Shown here: positions 41,424-50,537 of the stretch, piece by piece
Layout: every line of letters starts with the position of its first letter
How positions within the stretch are numbered: position 1 is the first letter of the stretch
Assembly (NCBI RefSeq): GCF_001514065.1
Contig: NZ_KQ948424.1
Location: 310,001 to 374,000 of the forward strand
DNA: 64,000 nucleotides
Source of the DNA: Streptomyces antibioticus
GTDB taxonomy: Bacteria > Actinomycetota > Actinomycetes > Streptomycetales > Streptomycetaceae
Direction of reading: 5' to 3'
The notes under the pieces: generated by a model
Database searches by the model: none
What the model was told of the DNA's origin: nothing
Seen by the model: the letters and a program-made list of their open reading frames with translations, nothing else
Program-made: the position numbers and the translations under genes

Positions 41424-43727
41424 CTACTTCTTCGACGGGCTCGCCGAGGGGTGCGAGGTGCCCTTCCGCAGGAAGCCCATGTCCTCGTAGACCGGCGTCT
41501 CGAAGCCGAAGGCGCCGGCGTTGGCGATGTCCTTGCGCGCGGCCGTCAGCTGGGGCCGCTGGTAGAGCGGGATCGAGCCGGCGGCGGCCCAGATCCGGGA
41601 GTCGGCCTTGCGGATCAGGCCCCGGCTCTCGCCCTCGTCCAGCGTGGAGACGGCCTGGTCGAAGAGCTGGTCCACCTGGTCGGTGCCGACCCGGGTGTAG
41701 TTCTGCTCGACGTTCAGGGAGCCGTCGGCGGCCGGGACCGGCTTGGCGTAGATGGGCCGGGAGTCGGTGGCGGGGAAGGCGGACGCGGGCCAGGAGTACA
41801 GGGCGAGGTCGAACTGGCCGGACGCGATGTGGTCCTTGAAGTAGCTCTCGTCCGCGACCTTGGTGATCTCGGTGCGGATGCCGACCTTCTGGAGCATCCC
41901 GGAGATCCGGTCGGCCACCGTGCGCAGGGTCTGCGAGCCGGGCCCGGACGGCAGCACGAAGCGGAGCGTGAGCGGCTTGCCGTCCTTGGCGAGCGCCCCG
42001 GCCGCGGCGCCCGCCGGCGCGGCGGTGCCCCGGGGGGCGTAGGCGCCGGGGGCGCCGCCCTGCTTGAGCTTGTTCGTGTACTGCTTGCCGTCCTGTGCGA
42101 GGTGCTTGGAGCCGTCCCCGCTCTCCTTGTGCTTCTGCGGGTCCTGCTTCTTCTCCCGGTCGGCCTCGCGCAGCACCCGGTCGGCCTCGCGCGGCGCCTT
42201 GTCGTCCTCGCCGACGATGTACGTCCCGTCCGCGGACTCCTCCTCGTCCGAGGAGGCCTTCTCGCCCTTGGCGCCGGCGGCCTTCCCGCCCTTCTTCTTC
42301 TCCTCCTTCAGCGGGCCGCCCGGCACCCAGCCGGCGTCCGCGAGGAGGGCCTGCGCCTCGGCGGTGTCCTGGCCGCCGAGGGCGCCGCTGTTGTCGGCGT
42401 AGGCGGCCTGCCCGGAGAGCGCGAGGTGGCTGCCGACCGGCTCGGCGGGCAGACCGAGCGGGGTGAGCACGGCCGAGGCGAGGGCCTCGCGGTCGATGGC
42501 GCGGGCCACGGCACGGCGGACCCGCTCGTCGGCGAGCGGCCCCTCGGCGCCGTTGAGGGCGAGCTGGGTGTAGGCCGGCTCCAGGGAGCGGCGCACCTCG
42601 AAGCCGCGCAGGGCCTGCTGCTCGCGGGCGTACGCGGAGATCTCCTTGCGCTGCTTCTCGCGGGCGCTGATCTCCTCGTCGGCGGCCTCCTCGTCGGTGC
42701 CCTTGGCGACGGCCCAGGAGCGCAGCGAGTCGGCGGCGGTGAGGTTGCTGCCGGGGCCCATCAGCGGGGTGGCGCTCCGCGTGCCCTTCGCCGCCACGGT
42801 GATCCGCTTCACGGACTCGGGGTCGATCTCGGCCAGGTCCAGTTCACCGGCGGCGAGCGCGGCGGCCCGCTTGTCGCGGGGTACGGCCCGCAGCACGATC
42901 TCGCTGAGCTTGGCGGGGTGGCCCCACCAGCGCGGATTGCGGGCGAGGGTGACCTCGTCGTCCTTGCGGTCGACCTTCTCCACCGCGAAGGGACCGGCGG
43001 TGACCTTGAGCTTCTTGCGGGCGCTGTCGTTGAAGGAGTCCGGGGTGCCCATGACGTCCTTCGGGTACAGCGGGGAGAACAGCGACTTCCAGTCGGCGTA
43101 CGGCCGCGCGAAGGTGACCTTGACCTCGAGGTCGTTCTTGCCGCGCTCGATCTTCTCGATGCGGTCGTACCCGGCGTTGCGGGCCGTCCAGTAGGCGGTG
43201 TCCTTGCCGGACAGGGCGCGCCACTGGGCGGCGAAGTCGGCGGCGCCGATCTCGCGGCCGTCGCTCCAGACCGCCTGCTGGTTCAGCTTGTACAGCACGA
43301 CCTGGCGGGGCTCGGTCTCGACGACCTCGGCCTTCTCCAGGTAGTCGGCGTCGAGCTGCGGGCGTCCGTTCGCGTCGAGCCGGTACATGGCCGGCAGGAC
43401 GGCCTGGGCGACGCGGGTGGTGGTGGCGTCGGCGTCCGACTGGAAGGTGTTGAGGGTGTCCGGCACGGAGTCGACGGCCCAGCGCAGGGTGCCGCCGTCG
43501 GCGACCAGGGAGCGGTCGGCGAACCCGATGTCCGACGCCGCGAGCGGCTTGCCGGCCGGGTCCTCGGAACTGCATCCGGCGAGCAGCGGGACCGCGAGCG
43601 CGCCCGCGCTCAGGAAGGCGACCGAGCGCATCACCGCGCCAGGCCTTGGCGTCCATCTCCCGTCGGACGCCGCCGGGCAGGCGAGAGATGGACGCCAAGG
43701 CCTGGGTGTGAGGCCGTCGTGGGACAT
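41424..43727 (-). CDS. Solo peptide-binding lipoprotein with charged insertion
   Basis: A 767-residue SBP family 5 protein, about 150-200 residues longer than usual. Two features explain this. First, the best start (ATG 43727, GGAGG 8 bases upstream) puts 32 residues before the signal peptide MRSVAFLSAGALAVPLLAGC; an ATG at 43631 would remove them but has no ribosome site. Second, near residues 440-545 there is a low-complexity insertion rich in Lys, Glu, Gly and Ala (EEKKKGGKAAGAKGEKASSD). No permease or ATPase genes adjoin it, so it may serve one of the nearby importers or act as a receptor. Confidence 0.82.
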   Translation of the reverse strand: MSHDGLTPRPWRPSLACPAASDGRWTPRPGAVMRSVAFLSAGALAVPLLAGCSSEDPAGKPLAASDIGFADRSLVADGGTLRWAVDSVPDTLNTFQSDADATTTRVAQAVLPAMYRLDANGRPQLDADYLEKAEVVETEPRQVVLYKLNQQAVWSDGREIGAADFAAQWRALSGKDTAYWTARNAGYDRIEKIERGKNDLEVKVTFARPYADWKSLFSPLYPKDVMGTPDSFNDSARKKLKVTAGPFAVEKVDRKDDEVTLARNPRWWGHPAKLSEIVLRAVPRDKRAAALAAGELDLAEIDPESVKRITVAAKGTRSATPLMGPGSNLTAADSLRSWAVAKGTDEEAADEEISAREKQRKEISAYAREQQALRGFEVRRSLEPAYTQLALNGAEGPLADERVRRAVARAIDREALASAVLTPLGLPAEPVGSHLALSGQAAYADNSGALGGQDTAEAQALLADAGWVPGGPLKEEKKKGGKAAGAKGEKASSDEEESADGTYIVGEDDKAPREADRVLREADREKKQDPQKHKESGDGSKHLAQDGKQYTNKLKQGGAPGAYAPRGTAAPAGAAAGALAKDGKPLTLRFVLPSGPGSQTLRTVADRISGMLQKVGIRTEITKVADESYFKDHIASGQFDLALYSWPASAFPATDSRPIYAKPVPAADGSLNVEQNYTRVGTDQVDQLFDQAVSTLDEGESRGLIRKADSRIWAAAGSIPLYQRPQLTAARKDIANAGAFGFETPVYEDMGFLRKGTSHPSASPSKK
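43639..43705. repeat. 21-bp perfect inverted repeat at the start of the solo lipoprotein gene
   Basis: Positions 43639-43659 (beginning CCAGGCCTTGGCG) are the exact complement of 43685-43705, with a 25-base loop. Under the ATG 43727 reading, both arms are coding and give related peptide stretches (PRPWRPS and GRWTPRPG). In mRNA this would be a very stable hairpin close to the translation start. Confidence 0.85.
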
Positions 43728-44011
43728 GCCGTCTACCTCCGGGGGTGCGCCGCCTGGTTTCGATCACGTTTGGCGGTATATGGAGCTGATCAGATGTATG
43801 CGGCCACTGAAGAGGAAAGGGTTCGGCAGGCGTCGGCGACACGGCGGGGGCGGCGCGCAAGGCCACCCGTGCGGCGCAATGGACGGCGTACAGGGGGCGC
43901 GCACGGAGGCTCACGATCCGCCAATCCGTGCACGTCCCTTCACATGGGCCGGTGTGACGCGCAACACTCGCAGGCGCACATGAACGTCGCCGCCCTAAGT
44001 GAGGTCACGTC
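43728..44011. promoter_or_regulatory. Divergent promoter gap before the succinate dehydrogenase region
   Basis: A 284-base gap between the leftward lipoprotein gene and the rightward small protein gene. It is AT-richer around 43760-43810 (TGGCGGTATATGGAG). It should contain promoters in both directions; none could be fixed. Confidence 0.4.
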
Positions 44012-44302
44012 ATGGCCCTGCACGACGAACTGGCGTCGGCCCAGCGCTGCCTCGACGAACTGCACCGGTATGTGAAGCGCCTGGAGCAGCAACTCGGCAG
44101 CGGTGGTCTGGAGATGCGCCGCGTCCGCGTCGACACCGACCGCCTGCGCGAGAGCCTCGCCCTGCTCAGGGACGCCGATCCCGCGCTCGCCCAGTCGAAG
44201 CGGCCCGATCTCGTCTCCATCCCCGACACCCCGTACGACAACACCCTGTGGACGGACTCGGACGACGAGGGTCTCGGCGCCCGCGACCGCCACGCCCCCT
44301 GA
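44012..44302 (+). CDS. 96-residue coiled-coil protein upstream of sdh genes
   Basis: A small acidic soluble protein. Residues 1-60 (ELASAQRCLDELHRYVKRLEQQLGS, then RLRESLALLRDADP) have heptad-like hydrophobic spacing and probably form a coiled coil; the C-terminal third is acidic and likely disordered. AGTGAGGTCACGTC precedes the ATG. It lies 19 bases before the sdhC-like gene on the same strand. No family with known function was recognised; codon use supports it as a real gene. Confidence 0.7.
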   Translation: MALHDELASAQRCLDELHRYVKRLEQQLGSGGLEMRRVRVDTDRLRESLALLRDADPALAQSKRPDLVSIPDTPYDNTLWTDSDDEGLGARDRHAP

Positions 44303-44321
44303 ACCCGACCGGAGTCATCCA

Positions 44322-45143
44322 TTGGCCACTGGTACGGAACCTCATCCGAACAGCGGCGGCGTACGGTCCGGTACGCGCGCCGCGATCACCGCCCCTCATC
44401 TGCGGACCGACCGCTGGTGGCTGGCGCCCGCGGTCACCGCCGCCGGGCTGCTGGCCTTCGTCGTCTACTCGACTTGGCGGGCCTTCGCGGACACGGACTA
44501 CTACGCGGCGCCGTACGTCTCGCCGTTCTACTCGCCCTGTCTGGCCGAGCGGTGCGAGACGATGCGCTCCGGGCCCAACTGGGAGATCTTCGGCGGCTGG
44601 TGGGGCATCTCCCCCGCGATCCTCATCCTGGTCTTCCCGCTCGGCTTCCGTCTGACCTGCTACTACTACCGCAAGGCCTACTACCGGGGCTTCTGGGCGT
44701 CCCCGCCGGCCTGCGCGGTGGCCGAGCCGCACAAGAAGTACACCGGCGAGACCCGCTTCCCGCTGATCCTCCAGAACATCCACCGGTACTTCTTCTACGC
44801 CGCGATCGTCGTCGCCGGGATCCTGACCTACGACACCGTGCTCTCCTTCCGTGACGAGCACTACGCATGGGGCCACATGGGCCTCGGCACCCTCGTGTTC
44901 CTGGTCAACATCACCCTGATCTGGGCGTACACCCTCTCCTGCCACTCCTGCCGGCACATCGTCGGCGGGCAGCTCAAGCACTTCTCCAAGCATCCCGTGC
45001 GCTACAAGGCCTGGCAGTGGGTCGGGAAGCTGAACGCCCGTCACATGCTGCTGGCCTGGGCGTCGTTGGTGAGCGTGGCGCTCGCCGACTTCTACGTCTA
45101 CCTGGTCGCCTCCGGCGCCTTCGACGATCCGAGGTTGTTCTGA
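44322..45143 (+). CDS. sdhC: Succinate dehydrogenase membrane anchor (SdhC-like cytochrome b)
   Basis: A 273-residue membrane protein with five hydrophobic segments and several His residues inside or near them (QNIHRYFFY, WGHMGLG, CHSCRHIVGG, NARHMLLAW) suited to heme b binding, as in the single-subunit anchors of actinobacterial Sdh2-type complexes. TTG start with GGAG 7 bases upstream is chosen because no other start fits. Its stop overlaps the flavoprotein ATG (TGATG). No separate SdhD gene is present. Confidence 0.82.
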   Translation: MATGTEPHPNSGGVRSGTRAAITAPHLRTDRWWLAPAVTAAGLLAFVVYSTWRAFADTDYYAAPYVSPFYSPCLAERCETMRSGPNWEIFGGWWGISPAILILVFPLGFRLTCYYYRKAYYRGFWASPPACAVAEPHKKYTGETRFPLILQNIHRYFFYAAIVVAGILTYDTVLSFRDEHYAWGHMGLGTLVFLVNITLIWAYTLSCHSCRHIVGGQLKHFSKHPVRYKAWQWVGKLNARHMLLAWASLVSVALADFYVYLVASGAFDDPRLF

Positions 45144-47086
45144 TGTCCGTGGTCGACCGCCAGGAGTGGGACGTCGTCGTGGTCGGTGCCGGGGGCGCCG
45201 GCCTCCGCGCCGCCATCGAGGCGCGCGAGCGTGGCGCCCGTACGGCAGTCATCTGCAAGTCGCTGTTCGGCAAGGCGCACACGGTGATGGCCGAGGGCGG
45301 GATCGCGGCGGCGATGGCGAACGCCAACGAGCACGACAGCTGGCAGGTGCACTTCCGCGACACCATGCGCGGCGGGAAGTTCCTCAACCAGTGGCGGATG
45401 GCCGAACTGCACGCCCAGGAGGCGCCGCAGCGGGTGTGGGAGCTGGAGACCTGGGGCGCGCTGTTCGACCGCACGAAGGACGGCCGGATCTCCCAGCGCA
45501 ACTTCGGCGGCCACGAGTACCCGCGGCTCGCGCACGTCGGCGACCGCACCGGCCTGGAACTCATCCGGACCCTCCAGCAGAAGATCGTCTCGTTGCAGCA
45601 GCAGGACCATCGCGAGACGGGTGACTACGAGTCCCGGCTCAAGGTCTTCCAGGAGTGCACGGTCACCAGGGTGCTCAAGGACGGAAACCGCGTCTCGGGC
45701 GTCTTCGGCTACGAGCGCGAGTCCGGCCGCTTCTTCGTCCTGGAGGCGCCGTCCGTCGTCATCGCGACCGGCGGCATCGGCAAGTCGTTCAAGGTGACGT
45801 CGAACTCGTGGGAGTACACCGGCGACGGTCACGCACTGGCCCTGCTCGCGGGCGCGCCGCTGCTGAACATGGAGTTCGTGCAGTTCCACCCGACGGGCAT
45901 GGTCTGGCCGCCGTCGGTGAAGGGCATCCTCGTCACCGAGTCGGTGCGCGGCGACGGCGGGGTGCTGCGCAACTCCGAGGGCAAGCGGTTCATGTTCGAC
46001 TACATCCCCGACGTCTTCAAGGAGAAGTACGCCGAGTCGGAGGAGGAGGGCGACCGCTGGTACGAGGACCCGGACCACAACCGGCGTCCGCCCGAGCTGC
46101 TCCCCCGCGACGAGGTGGCCCGGGCCATCAACTCCGAGGTGAAGGCGGGCCGCGGCTCCCCGCACGGCGGCGTGTTCCTGGACGTGTCGACGCGGATGCC
46201 CGCCGAGGTCATCAAGCGCCGACTGCCGTCGATGTACCACCAGTTCAAGGAGCTGGCGGACGTCGACATCACCGCGGAGGCGATGGAGGTCGGGCCGACC
46301 TGTCACTACGTGATGGGCGGCATCGCGGTCGACTCGGACACCGCGGCGGCCCGCGGGGTGCCGGGGCTGTACGCGGCCGGTGAGGTCGCGGGCGGCATGC
46401 ACGGCTCCAACCGGCTCGGCGGCAACTCCCTGTCCGACCTGCTGGTGTTCGGCCGCAGGGCGGGTCTGCACGCCGCCGAGTACGCGGCCTCCCTCGCCTT
46501 CGAACGTCCCGCGGTGGACGACACCCAGGTCGACTCGGCGGCGGCGGAGGCGCTGCGGCCGTTCTCGGCGGAGGGCCCGGCGCCGGGCGAGGAGGACGGC
46601 CGCCCGCCGGAGAACCCGTACACCCTCCACCAGGAACTCCAGCAGGCCATGAACGACCTGGTCGGCATCATCCGCCGCGAGGCCGAGATGGCGCAGGCCC
46701 TGGAGAAGCTGGCGGAGCTGCGGGTACGGGCCCGACGAGCCGGGGTCGAGGGCCACCGCCAGTTCAACCCGGGCTGGCACCTCGCGCTCGACCTGCGCAA
46801 CATGCTGCTGGTCAGCGAGTGCGTGGCGCGGGCGGCGCTGGAGCGCACCGAGTCGCGCGGCGGCCACACCCGCGAGGACCACCCGGCGATGGAACGCACG
46901 TGGCGCAACATCAACCTGCTGTGCCGACTGACCGACCCCACGGGCGGGTTGGCGGCCACGGACCCGGTCCGCGGTCAGATCGCCCTCACCCGGGAGACCA
47001 CCGACCCCATCCGCGCCGACCTGCTCGCCCTCTTCGACAAGGAGGAGCTGGTCAAGTACCTCGCCGAAGAGGAGCTGTACGAGTGA
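45143..47086 (+). CDS. sdhA: Succinate dehydrogenase/fumarate reductase flavoprotein subunit
   Basis: A 647-residue FAD subunit. The dinucleotide motif is VVVVGAGGAGLRAAIEA (about 11-27). The flavin-linking His is in KAHTVMAEGGIAAAM. Catalytic residues lie in QFHPTGMV, the Arg-containing ESVRGDGGVL, and ATGGIGKSFKVTSNSWEYTG. The C-terminal helical domain is complete. It oxidises succinate to fumarate at the membrane and passes electrons to SdhB. It is coupled to both neighbours by overlapping start and stop codons. Confidence 0.94.
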   Translation: MSVVDRQEWDVVVVGAGGAGLRAAIEARERGARTAVICKSLFGKAHTVMAEGGIAAAMANANEHDSWQVHFRDTMRGGKFLNQWRMAELHAQEAPQRVWELETWGALFDRTKDGRISQRNFGGHEYPRLAHVGDRTGLELIRTLQQKIVSLQQQDHRETGDYESRLKVFQECTVTRVLKDGNRVSGVFGYERESGRFFVLEAPSVVIATGGIGKSFKVTSNSWEYTGDGHALALLAGAPLLNMEFVQFHPTGMVWPPSVKGILVTESVRGDGGVLRNSEGKRFMFDYIPDVFKEKYAESEEEGDRWYEDPDHNRRPPELLPRDEVARAINSEVKAGRGSPHGGVFLDVSTRMPAEVIKRRLPSMYHQFKELADVDITAEAMEVGPTCHYVMGGIAVDSDTAAARGVPGLYAAGEVAGGMHGSNRLGGNSLSDLLVFGRRAGLHAAEYAASLAFERPAVDDTQVDSAAAEALRPFSAEGPAPGEEDGRPPENPYTLHQELQQAMNDLVGIIRREAEMAQALEKLAELRVRARRAGVEGHRQFNPGWHLALDLRNMLLVSECVARAALERTESRGGHTREDHPAMERTWRNINLLCRLTDPTGGLAATDPVRGQIALTRETTDPIRADLLALFDKEELVKYLAEEELYE

Positions 47087-47853
47087 GCAGCTACAAGGCC
47101 CAGTTCAAGGTGTGGCGGGGCGATGTGCAGGGCGGCGATCTGGAGGACTTCACGGTCGAGGTCAACGACGGTGAGGTGGTCCTCGACATCATCCACCGCC
47201 TTCAGGCCACCCAGGCCCCCGATCTCGCCGTCCGCTGGAACTGCAAGGCGGGCAAGTGCGGTTCGTGCTCGGCGGAGGTCAACGGGCGCCCCCGGCTGAT
47301 GTGCATGACCCGCATGTCGGTCTTCACCCGCGAGGAGACGATCACCGTCACTCCCCTGCGCGCCTTCCCGGTCGTCCGCGACCTGGTGACCGACGTCGGC
47401 TTCAACTACGAAAAAGCGCGCGAGGTCCCGGCGTTCGTACCACCCGCGGACCTCGGTCCCGGCGAGTACCGGATGATGCAGGAGGACGTGGACCGCTCGC
47501 AGGAGTTCCGCAAGTGCATCGAGTGCTTCCTGTGCCAGGACACCTGCCATGTGGTCCGCGACCACGAGGAGAACAAGCGGGCGTTCGCGGGCCCGCGCTT
47601 CCTGATGCGAGTCGCGGAGCTGGACATGCACCCGCTGGACGCGGCGGAGGACTCGGGCCTCGACCGCAAGACCACCGCCCAGGACGAGCACGGCCTCGGT
47701 TACTGCAACATCACCAAGTGCTGCACGGAGGTCTGCCCCGAGGGCATCAAGATCACGGACAACGCGCTGATCCCGCTGAAGGAGCGGGCGGTGGACCGCA
47801 AGTACGACCCGCTGGTGTGGCTGGGGTCGAAGATCAGGAGGAGGTCCTCGTAG
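47083..47853 (+). CDS. sdhB: Succinate dehydrogenase/fumarate reductase iron-sulfur subunit
   Basis: A 256-residue iron-sulfur protein. The [2Fe-2S] ferredoxin part has CKAGKCGSCSAEVNG, followed by RLMCMT with the fourth Cys. The C-terminal part has CIECFLCQDTC and CNITKCCTEVCPEGIKI for the [4Fe-4S] and [3Fe-4S] clusters. GTG start overlaps the sdhA stop (GTGA). It completes a three-subunit complex with the SdhC-like anchor. Confidence 0.94.
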   Translation: MSSYKAQFKVWRGDVQGGDLEDFTVEVNDGEVVLDIIHRLQATQAPDLAVRWNCKAGKCGSCSAEVNGRPRLMCMTRMSVFTREETITVTPLRAFPVVRDLVTDVGFNYEKAREVPAFVPPADLGPGEYRMMQEDVDRSQEFRKCIECFLCQDTCHVVRDHEENKRAFAGPRFLMRVAELDMHPLDAAEDSGLDRKTTAQDEHGLGYCNITKCCTEVCPEGIKITDNALIPLKERAVDRKYDPLVWLGSKIRRRSS

Positions 47854-47886
47854 CGAGCCGCTGCACCGAGGTCTCGTGCACGTCGA

Positions 47887-48849
47887 TCATCGTCGCACCA
47901 GGTCGAGGACGTGCACCAGGTTGTGCTCGGCAATACCGCGCATGAATTCCGTGAAGGGAAAGTCCCCGTCCAGCAGCCGCAGCGGCCCGGCGACCAGGGA
48001 CAGCCGCATGGCGAGCCGGTAGAGCCGGAGCCGGTCCTCGTCGAGGCCCGGGACGCGGAGGGCCTCGTAGCCGTCCCCGAACCGGATCTCCAGGAAGACG
48101 TGCTCCCACTCCACGTCGAAGTAGAGCAGCCCTTCGATGTCGATGAGGGCGAGTTCGCCGTCCGGGGTCAACAGGACGTGGTCGGGCCCGAGTTCACCGT
48201 GGATGAGGGTGTGGCGGCCGCGCGGCCGGACCCTTGCCGCCAACTCCCTTACTCGTTCCACCAGTTGCTCCCGTACGTCGGCGGCGCGCGGCTCCCGCCC
48301 GGCCACCTCCTCGATGTCGCGCAGGGCACCCTCCAGGACCCGCTGTTCGCAGGACGTCCCGTACGAGGTGCCGCCGCTGTCGACGAGGGCGACCTTGCCG
48401 AAGCGCGGGCCGGCGTGGGTGTGCAGGGTGCCGAGGAGGGCCGCCAGCCGGTCCAGGAGGGCCGGGTCGCGGGGCAGGGCCGCTTCCAGACTGCCTCCGG
48501 GGAGGTCCTCGACGACCGCCTGCCGGGCCTCGGTGTCGACGTGCAGCAGGCGGGGTGTGCGGACGCCGGCGGCGGCCAGGCGGTCGTGCGCGGCGGTGAA
48601 GAGGTCGAGGCCGGTGCCGTGGGAGAAGGGGTCGCGGAGGTCGGAGGGGCCCGCGTCCCAGTAGTCCTCGTCCGGCGACCACACGTACGCGATCGCGCTG
48701 AAGCCGTCGTCGAAGGCGAGCCGGTAGACGCCCTTCTTGCTGCCGCCGCGCAGCCGGGTGGCGTCGACGAGGGCGCGTCCGCCCCCGACGGCGGCGCGGG
48801 CGAGGGGGGTGAGGTCGGCGCGGGTGAGAGGCCGTCGGGAGGAGGTCAT
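47887..48849 (-). CDS. APH-family phosphotransferase
   Basis: A 320-residue kinase-fold protein. The catalytic loop is LIHGELGPDHVLL (His-x-Glu in place of the usual His-x-Asp, so activity is not certain) and the metal motif is LALIDIEGLLYFDVEWE. The N-terminal nucleotide-binding part has GGSKKGVYRLAFDDG. Family members phosphorylate small molecules such as choline, fructosamine or aminoglycosides; the substrate here is unknown. A GGAGG-like site is not obvious before the ATG at 48849. It is convergent with sdhB. Confidence 0.82.
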   Translation of the reverse strand: MTSSRRPLTRADLTPLARAAVGGGRALVDATRLRGGSKKGVYRLAFDDGFSAIAYVWSPDEDYWDAGPSDLRDPFSHGTGLDLFTAAHDRLAAAGVRTPRLLHVDTEARQAVVEDLPGGSLEAALPRDPALLDRLAALLGTLHTHAGPRFGKVALVDSGGTSYGTSCEQRVLEGALRDIEEVAGREPRAADVREQLVERVRELAARVRPRGRHTLIHGELGPDHVLLTPDGELALIDIEGLLYFDVEWEHVFLEIRFGDGYEALRVPGLDEDRLRLYRLAMRLSLVAGPLRLLDGDFPFTEFMRGIAEHNLVHVLDLVRR

Positions 48850-48974
48850 CCGCCCGATCCTGGCACCCGGCCCCGACAGCCGCAGCGGAATTTCGCCCTC
48901 CCCCGGCCTTCTCACCTCCCACTGTCCCCTCTTCCCGGTCGCGCCCCCGCATTCCTGCTCATACGCTCCGAAAT

Positions 48975-50537
48975 GTGACGTCATCCTTGATACGGGGCCG
49001 GCCGCGGCGGGCGACCTCGCACATATCCGCGCGGGTCGCGCACACCCTGCTGGGTGTGCTGATCGGCGTGCTCTGGCTGGTGCTGCCGGGGATGACGATC
49101 GAGCACGGCGCTGCGGCGACGGACGGGCGCGCGCAGGCAGCCGCACCGTCCGCCGCGCCGGAGGCGGACGAGTCGTCGGCCGCCGACCTGGTGCTGCCGC
49201 TGGTGGTCGCGGGCGCCGCGGTGGTGGTGGCCGGCTACGCGTACGTACGGCGGTCCCGGCGCACCCGGACCCGGACCACCCCCGACGGCGCCCCCGCCCC
49301 GCTCGCCGCGTCGCCGCCGCCGGCCGAACTGGACGAGCAGGCCCGGGTGTTGCTGGTGGCCGCCGACGACAGTGTCCGCACCAGCCGTGAGGAGCTGGCC
49401 TTCGTCGAGGCCCGGTTCGGGGAGAGCGCGGTGGCGTCCACGGTCCTCGCCCTGCGGGGCGCGGAGGCCGAACTGCGGGCCGCTTTCCGGATGCGGCAGC
49501 AGTACGACGACGGCGTACCGGAGGAGGCCGCGGCCCGGCAGCACGCGCTCGCGGGGATCGTCGGCCGCTGCGAGGAGGCCGGGCGGCGGCTGGACGAGGC
49601 CGCGGCCGGCGTCGACCAGCTGCGCGGCCTGGAGCAGGGGGCGGGTGAGGCGCTGGGGCTGGCCGAGACCCGGTTCCGGGCGCTCACCGGGCGCACCCAG
49701 GCCGTCGACGCGCTGCTCGCCGGTCTGACCGCCCGGTACGGCCCCGCCGCCGTCGCCGAGGTCACCGGATACGGGGAGCAGGCCAAGGACCGGCTCGTCT
49801 TCGCCACCCTCCGCCTCAACCAGGCCCGCCAGGCCGGGGATCTCGCCGCCCACGACCGGGCCGCCCTGCATCTGCGCGCCGCCGAGGGCGCGATCGCCCA
49901 GGCCGCCGTCTTCCTCCACGGCGTCGAACGCCTCGGCAACGACCTCTCCGCGGCCGCGGCCCTGGTGCCGGCCGCGCTGACCGGCGCGGAGGCGGAGATC
50001 GCGCGGGCGCAGCGGTCGGCGAGAGCCCAGGTGCCCGTCGGCGAGCTGCGGGCGCGGATCGTGCACGCCGACAACGTCCTGGCCTTCGTACGGGACGAGA
50101 TGACGAGGGGAGCTCCTCACGACCCGCTCGACGCCGTGCGCCGGATCGTACGGGCGGTCGCGCCGCTCGCCGCGGAGCCCACGGCCGGGGTGCTGGGGGC
50201 CGCCGCCGCGCTGGCGGCGAGGGCCGCCGTGACGGGCGCGGACGACTTCGTCGCGACGCACCGCGGTGCGGTGGGCGCCACGGCCCGCACCCGGCTGGCG
50301 GAGGCGGTGCGGCTGCTGGGCGAGGACCCGGTGGCCGCCGACGCGCTCGCCGTCGAGGCCCGTGACCTCGCCGAACAGGACGTCCGCGTGCACGGCAACC
50401 CGGCCGCCGGGGCCGCCGGGCACGAGAGCGGGGGCGCCGGGGCGGTGCTCGGCGGCATCCTGCTGGACGGCGGGGCGGCGGCGAGCTTCGGCGGCCCGCG
50501 CGGCCGGGGACGCCGTGGAGCCTCCTCGGAGGGCTAG
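48975..50537 (+). CDS. Membrane protein with helical repeats, TPM-protein-like C-terminus
   Basis: A 520-residue protein with two membrane segments (about 22-45 and 75-95) and about 380 residues of Ala/Arg/Glu-rich helices likely to form coiled coils. The end (GAVLGGILLDGGAAASFGGP) is the tail seen on TPM-domain membrane proteins of Streptomyces. The TPM phosphatase-like domain itself is missing: the first 75 residues are too short and lack it. It may be a domain-lost relative. GTG start. It ends 4 bases into the convergent phosphatase gene. Confidence 0.68.
   Translation: MTSSLIRGRPRRATSHISARVAHTLLGVLIGVLWLVLPGMTIEHGAAATDGRAQAAAPSAAPEADESSAADLVLPLVVAGAAVVVAGYAYVRRSRRTRTRTTPDGAPAPLAASPPPAELDEQARVLLVAADDSVRTSREELAFVEARFGESAVASTVLALRGAEAELRAAFRMRQQYDDGVPEEAAARQHALAGIVGRCEEAGRRLDEAAAGVDQLRGLEQGAGEALGLAETRFRALTGRTQAVDALLAGLTARYGPAAVAEVTGYGEQAKDRLVFATLRLNQARQAGDLAAHDRAALHLRAAEGAIAQAAVFLHGVERLGNDLSAAAALVPAALTGAEAEIARAQRSARAQVPVGELRARIVHADNVLAFVRDEMTRGAPHDPLDAVRRIVRAVAPLAAEPTAGVLGAAAALAARAAVTGADDFVATHRGAVGATARTRLAEAVRLLGEDPVAADALAVEARDLAEQDVRVHGNPAAGAAGHESGGAGAVLGGILLDGGAAASFGGPRGRGRRGASSEG

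Noticed and set aside
39089-41839. 916-codon rightward frame opposite typA
   Set aside because: TypA is unmistakable on the other strand; the antisense product has a shadow composition only.
47854-47886. Small inverted repeat TGCAC-N9-GTGCA between sdhB and the phosphotransferase gene as terminator
   Set aside because: The stem is only five bases, too weak to call.
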